A stretch of DNA of 7,113 nt. It comes from an uncultured Verrucomicrobiales bacterium (lineage in GTDB: Bacteria > Verrucomicrobiota > Verrucomicrobiia > Verrucomicrobiales > DEV007). The stretch is from the NCBI GenBank assembly GCA_937893785.1, contig CALCSP010000340.1, forward strand, positions 1 to 7,113. The letters run 5' to 3'. Of this stretch, positions 1 through 6,477 are shown one piece after another. Made by a program: the position numbers and the translations under genes. The notes beneath the pieces are model-generated. The model was not told where the DNA came from and ran no database searches. It saw only the letters and a program-made list of their open reading frames with translations. Position 1 is the stretch's first letter. Each line of letters starts with the position of its first letter.

Positions 1-28
1 CTGAGCACGACAAGAATAAGCACCGCTA

Positions 29-56
29 TTGATTATATTACTTTAATTATTGTATA
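29..56 (+). promoter_or_regulatory. Possible sigma70-type promoter for the DUF255 gene
   Basis: The AT-rich leader holds TTGATT (29-34), a 16-base spacer and TGTATA (51-56). This gives a reasonable -35/-10 pair whose transcript would start near 63, about 45 bases before the ATG at 109. A reading with TATACC at 53-58 and an 18-base spacer is also possible. The match is imperfect and AT-rich DNA gives such pairs by chance, so this is only a candidate. Positions 1-28 hold no recognisable gene. One short open frame ends at a TGA at 30-32 and could be the tail of an upstream gene, but nothing proves it. Confidence 0.3.
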
Positions 57-108
57 CCGCAGCATTCATTAACATAATCCCATAGAACACCCAAATGCCA
101 ATCCCCAA

Positions 109-2313
109 ATGCGGCACCTTCCTTTTCAGTATCTTCCCCGTTTTACCTTGATACTTGTGGCCTTTCAGGCCATCCAGCCGGCATTGTTTGCAGAAAACAA
201 GCTTCATGGGCAACCCTCATCCTACCTTCGCCAATATTCTGAAGACAAGATTCATTGGCAACCTTGGCAAGGCGCCATATTCTCCGAAGCGAATACGCGC
301 AATCAAATTATCTTCGCATCAATTGGTTATTCTGCTTGCCAGTGGTGCCGGACAATTAGGGAAAAAATATTCAGGAACCCTGAAATTATCGATCTACTCA
401 ATAACAACTTTGTCTGCGCCAAAATTGACCGTATTCAAAGACCTGACCTAGACCTAGCGTTCAGGATTTATGCACAAACCACGGGTTTGCCTGCCAGTTG
501 GCCTCTGCATATCTGGCTAACACCTGATGGGAACCCCATTGCCGCAGGCACCTTTAGTTCGGGTAAAGACGATACTGAGATCACGCGTTTCAAGGCAGTC
601 CTGACAAACATAACCAAGAATTGGCAGACAGATCCTGATTCGATCAAAAATCAGTCTGCAAAAAATTTAGGGAGCATCCGTTCAGAGATTGAACGCCACC
701 CTTTCTCGAATTTCAAGCAACCCTCCCGTAGCGATACCCATCTTAATTTTTTTTCCGGTGTTTCTGCAGATTATGACCCAAGTCATGGTGGGTTCGACCG
801 CTCCTTTAAGTTTCCGCGACCAGAGACACTGGAAGCCATTGCACAAATTGCGATAGGAGAAGCACAAAACAGCTACCGATCCAAGCAATGCCTGAAGATG
901 CTCAATACCACTCTTGAGGGCATGCTTTCAGGATCAATCATTGATCCTGTTCACGGCGGCATTTTTCGCTATACAAAGGATAATGCCTGGCGATTGCCGC
1001 AATTTGAAAAAATGACAGCCGATCAGGCAAGGATGTGTGGAGTTTTCCTTACAGCCTATCAGCTCACCGGTAATAAACGCTTCAGGCAATCGGCGGAAGT
1101 AACCTTGAAATTTATCAAGGAGCAACTGACCTCACCTGATGGCACCTTCTATGCGAGCCTGGCAGCTTACCGGTCAACAGATCCGCCAGGCACCTCTCCG
1201 GGAAGCTATTATCTTTGGCACAAGGATGAGCTTTCTAAAATTCTACCAAGTAACGAACTTGAAATTTTTTGCGCGGCGTTGGGTATTAAGGAGGAAGGTA
1301 ATATCCGTTTTCCCACGCGTCTAGACACTGTTGAACGAAAAGCCAATATCCCGTATGCCAGTCACTTAGCGGCACGGTTCCCAAAACCAGGAAGCCCTCT
1401 TGCATCTGCGATCAAAAAGGTCATCAACAACAAGTCAAAGGCTCCACTTCCACTCCTTAATGACATGGTTATTACGGGATGGAACGGGTTGACGATTAGC
1501 GCCTATGCCAAAGCCGGGGCAATACTAACAAATCACTCATACAACTCGACCGCCTGCATTGCAGCAGAACAGATTCTTGAACATCTCTACGACGAGGAAA
1601 CAAACCAATTGGCTCGCGGCATGGTCAATACGAAGGTTTTTGGAAATGGTCTCTGTGAGGATTACATCTATTTTGCACGAGGACTGATTGACCTGTATAG
1701 AGCAACGGCAAATATCCGATACCTCAATTGGGCGCGAAAGATCCAGTCAATTGCAGACATGCATTTTCTTGACCCTCACTCCGGCTTATATCACCTAACC
1801 CCCTCATCTAAAATAGCAAAGTCACCCTTTGGTCTGTGGTTAATCACCGATGGAGACCTTCCCTCCCCAAATGGAACCGCCGCACTTAACCTGCTTGAAA
1901 TATCGACGATATATGGATCTAAAGGAGATAGGGAAAATGCCCGGCGAATCATTCGTGCATCAACACCTGAACTAAACCTCTCACCATCCCGTTGCGGCAC
2001 CCTCATTAGAGCTATTGACCATGACTCATCCCCATCCGCTCAAGCAATCATTTCGGGTATGCCGGATGATCCACTAACTCTGAAACTTGCCGATGCTGTG
2101 CGTCAAAGCGCACCGGGAAAACTCACACTAATCTTCATGGATGGCAGGGAGGGGCAAAGGCAACTCAGCCAAGAACACCCTTCTCTCTCCATTTTCCGTG
2201 CCGTAGAAGGAAATCCAAGGGTTTTCCTATGCAAGGATTTCAAAACACAGAGTATTGCAACAACACCGGAAATGGCATCGTTCCAAGTTCGCTCCTTGAT
2301 CCACATTGATTAA
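109..2313 (+). CDS. Exported thioredoxin-fold / DUF255 protein (YyaL/SPATA20 family)
   Basis: This 734-residue protein is full length for the family (about 650-790 residues). Residues 11-28 form a hydrophobic signal-peptide core ending ALFA, so the protein is probably exported; cytosolic relatives begin directly at the motif here starting NKLHG (30-34). The thioredoxin-like DUF255 domain spans about 30-170: SIGYSACQWC carries the CxWC pair (C77, C80), followed by DRIQRPD (107-113) and a WPLHIWLTPDG stretch (131-141). Residues of about 215-640 form the alpha/alpha-barrel part, seen as GGFDRSFKFPRP (227-238), DPVHGGIFRY (279-288), PQFEKM (297-302), SYYLW (366-370), TGWNGL (456-461), EDYIYFARGL (517-526) and DGDLPSPNGTAALNLL (581-596). 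The biochemical role of the family is poorly defined; a redox or sugar-epimerase-like role is suggested by fold only. Histidines usual in the CHWCHVM and PHFEKM motifs are replaced here (CQWCRTI, PQFEKM). ATG 109 is the first in-frame start after a stop at 70-72; there is no clear Shine-Dalgarno sequence. Confidence 0.9.
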   Translation: MRHLPFQYLPRFTLILVAFQAIQPALFAENKLHGQPSSYLRQYSEDKIHWQPWQGAIFSEANTRNQIIFASIGYSACQWCRTIREKIFRNPEIIDLLNNNFVCAKIDRIQRPDLDLAFRIYAQTTGLPASWPLHIWLTPDGNPIAAGTFSSGKDDTEITRFKAVLTNITKNWQTDPDSIKNQSAKNLGSIRSEIERHPFSNFKQPSRSDTHLNFFSGVSADYDPSHGGFDRSFKFPRPETLEAIAQIAIGEAQNSYRSKQCLKMLNTTLEGMLSGSIIDPVHGGIFRYTKDNAWRLPQFEKMTADQARMCGVFLTAYQLTGNKRFRQSAEVTLKFIKEQLTSPDGTFYASLAAYRSTDPPGTSPGSYYLWHKDELSKILPSNELEIFCAALGIKEEGNIRFPTRLDTVERKANIPYASHLAARFPKPGSPLASAIKKVINNKSKAPLPLLNDMVITGWNGLTISAYAKAGAILTNHSYNSTACIAAEQILEHLYDEETNQLARGMVNTKVFGNGLCEDYIYFARGLIDLYRATANIRYLNWARKIQSIADMHFLDPHSGLYHLTPSSKIAKSPFGLWLITDGDLPSPNGTAALNLLEISTIYGSKGDRENARRIIRASTPELNLSPSRCGTLIRAIDHDSSPSAQAIISGMPDDPLTLKLADAVRQSAPGKLTLIFMDGREGQRQLSQEHPSLSIFRAVEGNPRVFLCKDFKTQSIATTPEMASFQVRSLIHID

Positions 2314-2456
2314 GAGAACCTGCCGTATACACCTTAGAACGTCCTCATTCTGGCATAACTAGGCAAAGAGTGGTGGACAAGCGGACAGAAGTTGCAAATA
2401 TATCGTTCGCCTGGGTTGGCGCTATTTATAAGCCCATCACACAATCCCACACCCAA

Positions 2457-3824
2457 ATGATTACCCGTAATCAATCATTGTCATACTTAATATTACTGCT
2501 GTTGTCCGTCGCCACGCTCTCGGCTGATACAATAAAGCTCAAGGATGGAAGCGTCCTGGAAGGTAAAGTTATCAAGGAAACTCAAGAATCTATCGACTTC
2601 GAGTATAACATTACTAAGAGCATTAAGGATATAAAGACCATCAAACGCTCCGACATCCAAGTAATTGACAAAGAAGAAGCCGATGAAGTAGCGCTGGAGG
2701 AGATAAAGTTGTTGCTACCCACAGCCAGCCTTCTCAATGCTGAAGACTATGACAAGATTATAGCCGGCAAGCCTGCTGCCTTTATGAGGGAGTTCAAGGA
2801 CAGTAAATTAAAGTCATCAGTTCAAGATGTCATTGATCAATTACTGGCTGAAAAGGAAAAAGTCGAAGCCCAGAGTGTAAAGATTAATGGGAAATGGATT
2901 ACTCAGGAAGAGGCGCAAAAGGATCCCTACAACCACAATGCCCTGATCCTTGTGACCAAGATGAGAGCGTCTATTGAAAATCGCCAATACTTGCAAGCAC
3001 TGATCCAGTTTGAAGAGCTCGAAAAGAACTTTGAATTTTCAATGGCCTACAGCCAATCCATCAAACCCGTGCTGGGCACTCTTCCAAAATATGGAGCTAG
3101 GCTCATCCAATATAAGCGAAACCATCCCCTTCGAATCTCCCAACGTACAAAGGATCTAAAATCCATGGAAGCCAGCGACCGCGCCCAGACGGAAGAAGCC
3201 TTCCAGGCAAGGCAAAAACGCTTTGAGCAACTCGTGACTGAGGCCAAGGAGCTCAAGAAACGCTGGACGCCCGTAAGTGAATGGAACTTACCCAGTATTT
3301 CAGAGAATCTTGAAATGGTGACAAAAGAGACTGAACGGCTCGAACAAATTGATTTAGAAAAGTTAAGCGCGGTTGCAAAAATGATCGCCGGCGCATTTCA
3401 GGATCTTGCCGAAAATAAGCTTACCTCAGCACAGGCCAAACTTGAAAATGCTAAGAGCAATGGGGCCACCGGAGACATTATTGTTAAAATTTCAGAACAG
3501 ATAGATACCGGAAAGAAAGCCGCTAGAGCAGCTGCGTTGGAAAACGCCGAGACAAACGAAGACACTGACACCCCTGATGAAGATCAGGATTTGGAAACAA
3601 AAGACGAAAAAAATACCGATACCCAAAATACAAAAGCTAAAGCTGATGAAAGGGACTCCAAAGCAAGCCCGAATAACCAATCGCCCACCAGTAATGAAAC
3701 AAGCGAGGTGGAATCCAAAGGTATAAGTTTCCAGCTTTTAATTTCTATTCTTGCAGGCGTCCTGCTTATTGTTACTCTCGTTGCCAAGTTCGTTATTAAA
3801 TCACCTGAAGACGATACTGAGTAA
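2457..3824 (+). CDS. Exported, C-terminally membrane-anchored protein of unknown function (PTPDL-like)
   Basis: Function not recognised. The 455-residue protein starts with a textbook signal peptide (hydrophobic core LILLLLSVATLSA, cleavage expected after A23). The start was put at ATG 2457 because the GTG at 2370 would add 29 polar residues ahead of this signal. The mature part opens with a small beta-rich module, TIKLKDGSVLEGKV (25-38), of a type frequent in Verrucomicrobiota and Planctomycetes exported proteins. LLPTASLLNAEDYD (86-99) recalls the 'PTPDL' proteins of Verrucomicrobiota (from memory, not searched). INGKWITQEEA is at 143-153. Residues of about 165-350 are charged and helix-rich, probably partly coiled-coil. 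Residues 361-420 are acidic, Asn/Asp/Thr/Ser-rich and probably disordered. One transmembrane helix at about 424-447 precedes a short KSPEDDTE tail. This suggests a membrane-tethered protein with a large extracytoplasmic part. No Shine-Dalgarno is seen. It lies 23 bp before hisB, so cotranscription is plausible, without implying a histidine role. Confidence 0.85.
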   Translation: MITRNQSLSYLILLLLSVATLSADTIKLKDGSVLEGKVIKETQESIDFEYNITKSIKDIKTIKRSDIQVIDKEEADEVALEEIKLLLPTASLLNAEDYDKIIAGKPAAFMREFKDSKLKSSVQDVIDQLLAEKEKVEAQSVKINGKWITQEEAQKDPYNHNALILVTKMRASIENRQYLQALIQFEELEKNFEFSMAYSQSIKPVLGTLPKYGARLIQYKRNHPLRISQRTKDLKSMEASDRAQTEEAFQARQKRFEQLVTEAKELKKRWTPVSEWNLPSISENLEMVTKETERLEQIDLEKLSAVAKMIAGAFQDLAENKLTSAQAKLENAKSNGATGDIIVKISEQIDTGKKAARAAALENAETNEDTDTPDEDQDLETKDEKNTDTQNTKAKADERDSKASPNNQSPTSNETSEVESKGISFQLLISILAGVLLIVTLVAKFVIKSPEDDTE

Positions 3825-3847
3825 CCAACACCAAAGGCTTCACAACC

Positions 3848-4441
3848 ATGCCGGAACAGAGAAAAGTATCTCAAAACCGCGAGACCGCCGAGACCAAAAT
3901 ATTCGCGGAACTAAATATCGATGGATCAGGTGACTCTAATGTCGACACCGGAATTCCTTTTCTTGACCACATGCTGACCCTTTTCGCCAGGCACAGCCTT
4001 TGTGACCTGAATATCAGTGCTGAAGGGGATATAGAGGTCGATTACCACCACACTGTCGAGGATGTAGGGATTGTCCTTGGCTCATGTTTCAAAGAAGCGC
4101 TTGGCGACAAATGTGGCATATCCCGATATGGTTGGGCATTGCTGCCAATGGACGAAACACTCAGTCGCGTAGCGATTGACTTTGGTGGACGGCCATATAT
4201 TGCCTACAAGGCACCAGAAAAAGTCGATAGCATTCGCGAATTTTCATTCAGTTTGGTCGAGGAATTCCTTCGAGCCTTCGCCAATAATGCTTCCGCCAAT
4301 ATCCACGTCGAAGTATTATATGGCCGAGATGCTCACCACATGGCTGAATCAATCTTTAAGGGATTGGCCAAGGCAATCGATTTGGCAGCTCGTCTAGATC
4401 CACGTGTGACTGGTGTCCCCAGCACCAAAAAAACTCTGTAG
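3848..4441 (+). CDS. hisB: Imidazoleglycerol-phosphate dehydratase HisB (monofunctional)
   Basis: HisB dehydrates D-erythro-imidazoleglycerol phosphate to imidazole-acetol phosphate, the sixth step of histidine synthesis, in the cytoplasm. The 197 residues match the single-domain enzyme; the phosphatase domain of the bifunctional enterobacterial HisB is absent. All family signatures are present: RETAETKI near the N-terminus (11-18), DTGIPFLDHML (33-43), the metal-binding YHHTVED (66-72), ISRYGWALLPMDETL (91-105), DFGGRPY (111-117) and DAHHMAES (151-158). The histidines and glutamates of the two HH-containing motifs are the expected manganese ligands. The enzyme should be active, as a 24-mer by family precedent. 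The ATG at 3848 puts the conserved RETAE region at the usual distance from the N-terminus; a weak AAAGG (3833-3837) lies 10 bases ahead. The gene follows the membrane-anchored protein by 23 bp and precedes hisH by 52 bp. Confidence 0.97.
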   Translation: MPEQRKVSQNRETAETKIFAELNIDGSGDSNVDTGIPFLDHMLTLFARHSLCDLNISAEGDIEVDYHHTVEDVGIVLGSCFKEALGDKCGISRYGWALLPMDETLSRVAIDFGGRPYIAYKAPEKVDSIREFSFSLVEEFLRAFANNASANIHVEVLYGRDAHHMAESIFKGLAKAIDLAARLDPRVTGVPSTKKTL

Positions 4442-4478
4442 TCATTGATTGACGGGCAAGCCTTCGCGGGATCATCTT

Positions 4479-4483
4479 GGAAG
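4479..4483 (+). promoter_or_regulatory. Probable ribosome binding site of hisH
   Basis: GGAAG lies 10 bases before ATG 4494. Its position supports starting hisH at 4494 rather than at the in-frame TTG at 4449, which would add 15 residues not seen in HisH proteins. The spacing is slightly long and the match partial. Confidence 0.45.
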
Positions 4484-4493
4484 TGGTATACAC

Positions 4494-5114
4494 ATGACTG
4501 GTATCATTGACTACGGAGCGGGAAACCTCAAAAGCGTCTGTAATACGCTGGATGAGATCGGCACCTCTAGAAAACTAATCCGCAACCCAGAGGATCTAGA
4601 TGGCATGAACGCCATTATTTTCCCTGGAGTCGGAGCCTTTGGCGACTGCGCCAAGCAATTGGAAAAACAAAACCTGATCGACCCACTGAAAAAATGGATC
4701 GAGCAGGACCGCCCTTTCCTTGGCATATGCATTGGCTTCCAAATGCTTTTTGAGGGCAGTGATGAAAGCCCGGGCATTATGGGACTAGGCGCATTGTCAG
4801 GTAAGGTCGTTGAGTTTCCTGATATTGAGGGAATGAAAGTGCCGCATATGGGATGGAATCAGTTAGAGATACAAAATTCGGATGACTGGGCATGGAACGG
4901 ACTGGGCACATCACCGTATTTTTACTTCGTCCATTCATTCTTCCCGCAACCTCTTGATAAATCCATTGTTGCATCCACAACTCTTTACGGAAAACAATTT
5001 GTATCAAGTGTTCGTCGAGGTCAGCTACTAGCAACGCAGTTCCACCCCGAAAAAAGCCAAGCGGCGGGATCACGATTAATCCGTAACTTCCTTAATGAAT
5101 CAGGGATATCCTGA
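4494..5114 (+). CDS. hisH: Imidazole glycerol phosphate synthase glutaminase subunit HisH
   Basis: HisH is a class I glutamine amidotransferase that hydrolyses glutamine and channels ammonia to the cyclase HisF, giving IGP and AICAR. The 206-residue protein, started at ATG 4494, begins MTGIIDYGAGNLKSV, the canonical HisH N-terminus. The oxyanion region is FPGVGAFGDC (43-52). The catalytic nucleophile is C79 in FLGICIGFQMLFEGS, and the other triad residues are H184 and E186 in ATQFHPEKSQ. VPHMGWNQL (116-124) and YFVHSFFP (144-151) are further family motifs. The triad is intact, so the enzyme should be functional, but it needs HisF, which is not in this window. An upstream TTG (4449) in frame is rejected as start. 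The gene lies 52 bp after hisB and ends 51 bp before the 3' end of the convergent dnaN. No clear rho-independent terminator was seen in that 51-bp gap. Confidence 0.97.
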   Translation: MTGIIDYGAGNLKSVCNTLDEIGTSRKLIRNPEDLDGMNAIIFPGVGAFGDCAKQLEKQNLIDPLKKWIEQDRPFLGICIGFQMLFEGSDESPGIMGLGALSGKVVEFPDIEGMKVPHMGWNQLEIQNSDDWAWNGLGTSPYFYFVHSFFPQPLDKSIVASTTLYGKQFVSSVRRGQLLATQFHPEKSQAAGSRLIRNFLNESGIS

Positions 5115-5165
5115 GGCCTGCTAGCCCATGGATTAAATAATGTCGGAAATCTACTGTGTAAGAGA

Positions 5166-6263
5166 TTACTGACTCACCCTCATTGGCATTAAGACATATA
5201 GGAAAGACCCCTCGGTTTTAATCACCCCGGGGCTCATTTCATCAATTAGATCAAGGAAAATCTCGTCAGTGTCCAGATTCCTCAGTGGAGCCATCAGGAA
5301 ATCCGGGTTAAATGCAATTGAAAATTCCGCGCCCTTATAGGCAACATCAATTGTCTCAGATGCCTCTCCGACATCAGGTGAATTTGCCGTGACATCAATC
5401 TTATTAGCTCCGAACACGCACTTAACCGAGTTGGATTTCTCATTAGCAAGCAGTGAAATACGGTTCACCGTACTCAGGAAAGTTTCCCGCTCCAAGGTAA
5501 TGCGCTCCTTAGTTTCCTCGGGAATCACCTGACGATAATTCGGATAATTTCCCTCGATTAATTTACTGACAAGAAGATTGTCATTAAGCTCAAAGGCAAT
5601 CTGCGATTCACTGATGGAAATCTTTACATCCCCTTTGTCCATCAAAAGCCGCTGAAGTTCATTGACTGCCTTAGTCGGGACAATAACCTCGGTCTCACGA
5701 CTTTCCGGGAACTCAATATCGTTCTCTACCATGGCCAGCCTGCGACCATCAGTCGCAACAAGAGTCAACGCTCCACCTTTAAACGAACAGAAGATGCCAT
5801 TGAGAACGTAACGGGTTTCATCGGTAGAAATCGCGTAAGAGGTCATCTTTAACCCCTCTTTGAGAACAGCTTGGCTTATTTTGTATTCATTGGCATCCTC
5901 AAACGTAGCAAGAGGCGGAAACTCATCCTTAGCCAAACCGAGAATTTTGAAAAAACTGGGGCCACTGCGAATCGATGCTGTGTTCTTGGAATCCACCTCA
6001 ACACTGACTTCGTTAGCGGGTAACTCCCTAACAATTCCTGCTAGCCTCCGGGCCGGAAGGGTGGTGGATCCAGACTGTTTGACATTGGCCTTCACGGAAC
6101 CCGTCACGCCAACATCGAGATCAGTTGTTGTCAGGCGCAGCGAGCTTCCATCCGCCTCAATCAAAACATTTGAGAGAATTGGCAAAGTCGTTCGACTGCT
6201 CACCACATGCTGAACCTGCTGTAATCCCTCGAGGAAATCTTCCTTTGTGATCGTAAATTTCAT
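5166..6263 (-). CDS. dnaN: DNA polymerase III beta subunit (sliding clamp)
   Basis: DnaN is the dimeric ring clamp that encircles DNA and tethers DNA polymerase III and other clamp-binding proteins. The 365-residue length is normal for three clamp domains (about 1-120, 121-247 and 248-365). Recognisable motifs are MKFTITKEDFLEGLQQV at the N-terminus, SSRTTLPILSNVLIEA (22-37), TDETRYVLNGI (147-157), VATDGRRLA (169-177), LIEGNYPNYRQVIP (235-248) and the C-terminal YVLMPMR (356-362), which forms part of the hydrophobic protein-binding pocket. The ATG at 6263-6261 gives the standard N-terminus; no good Shine-Dalgarno precedes it. The gene lies downstream of dnaA on the same strand across a 214-bp spacer, the classical order near bacterial origins, and converges with hisH. 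An opposing open frame inside it is a shadow. Confidence 0.97.
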   Translation of the reverse strand: MKFTITKEDFLEGLQQVQHVVSSRTTLPILSNVLIEADGSSLRLTTTDLDVGVTGSVKANVKQSGSTTLPARRLAGIVRELPANEVSVEVDSKNTASIRSGPSFFKILGLAKDEFPPLATFEDANEYKISQAVLKEGLKMTSYAISTDETRYVLNGIFCSFKGGALTLVATDGRRLAMVENDIEFPESRETEVIVPTKAVNELQRLLMDKGDVKISISESQIAFELNDNLLVSKLIEGNYPNYRQVIPEETKERITLERETFLSTVNRISLLANEKSNSVKCVFGANKIDVTANSPDVGEASETIDVAYKGAEFSIAFNPDFLMAPLRNLDTDEIFLDLIDEMSPGVIKTEGSFLYVLMPMRVSQ

Positions 6264-6477
6264 GCTGACTAGGAATTTATGGGTTCCTGCTCCACATAAT
6301 CACCCATGTAGACGCTTAAGGAAACCAAAATAATCGAGCGATATTGCACTGAAAAAACGGGAGTGTCTAATACAAAGTGGACAACTTCCCTTGAGAAGTA
6401 GGTCTTAAAAGCCCCTCAAGTCCAATTCCCCGTTAAATCAGGGGATAATTCCCATTTCAGGCAAAAAACAAGTCAAT
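6264..6477 (-). other. dnaA-dnaN intergenic spacer, possible regulatory or origin-associated DNA
   Basis: This 214-bp gap between the dnaA stop and dnaN start holds no gene. It is fairly AT-rich with several short G/C tracts. No consensus DnaA box (TTATCCACA) is present. Two 9-mers match it at 7 of 9 positions: TGCTCCACA on the plus strand (6288-6296) and TTGTCCACT on the minus strand (6384-6376). Small inverted repeats are ACTTC/GAAGT (6384-6388 and 6395-6399), CTTGAG/CTCAAG (6390-6395 and 6415-6420) and one around 6424-6450. A dnaN promoter could be here, but I see no persuasive -35/-10 pair. Spacers between dnaA and dnaN carry origin elements in some bacteria; the evidence here is too weak to call oriC. 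Confidence 0.35.
6424..6450. repeat. Imperfect inverted repeat in the dnaA-dnaN spacer
   Basis: AATTCCCC (6424-6431) can pair with GGGG...AATT (6441-6450) across a 9-base loop, with a 2-base AT bulge at 6445-6446. A competing pairing uses GGG at 6442-6444 with CCC at 6451-6453. The six-T run that sits between dnaA and this hairpin on the minus strand comes before the stem rather than after it, so it does not look like a normal rho-independent terminator for dnaA. Its role is unknown. Confidence 0.35.

Noticed and set aside
155..451. 98-codon open frame overlapping the DUF255 gene
   Set aside because: It overlaps conserved DUF255 coding sequence in another frame and shows no protein-family features.
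2335..2365. Terminator after the DUF255 gene
   Set aside because: The AGAA/TTCT arms are 4 bases long with no following T-run.
2406..2432. Promoter for the membrane-anchored protein gene (TTCGCC and TATAAG)
   Set aside because: TATAAG at 2427-2432 is a fair -10, but the only -35 candidate is poor and 15 bases away; a CGCC/GGCG inverted repeat there is too short to interpret.
2370..2456. GTG-initiated N-terminal extension of the membrane-anchored protein
   Set aside because: It would place 29 polar residues ahead of a clear signal peptide that begins at ATG 2457.
3492..3874. Minus-strand open frames opposite the acidic linker region
   Set aside because: The low-complexity acidic coding sequence gives long open antisense frames; the products are Phe/Ser/Val-rich with no family motif.
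4449..4493. TTG-initiated extension of HisH
   Set aside because: The canonical HisH N-terminus begins at ATG 4494 with a GGAAG ahead of it; the extra 15 residues have no family counterpart.
5115..5165. Bidirectional terminator between convergent hisH and dnaN
   Set aside because: Only 3-base complementary arms (GGC/GCC) are visible and there is no T-tract on either side.
5860..6213. 117-codon plus-strand open frame inside dnaN
   Set aside because: It lies entirely antisense to a clear DnaN and has no recognisable domain, so it is a shadow of the real gene.
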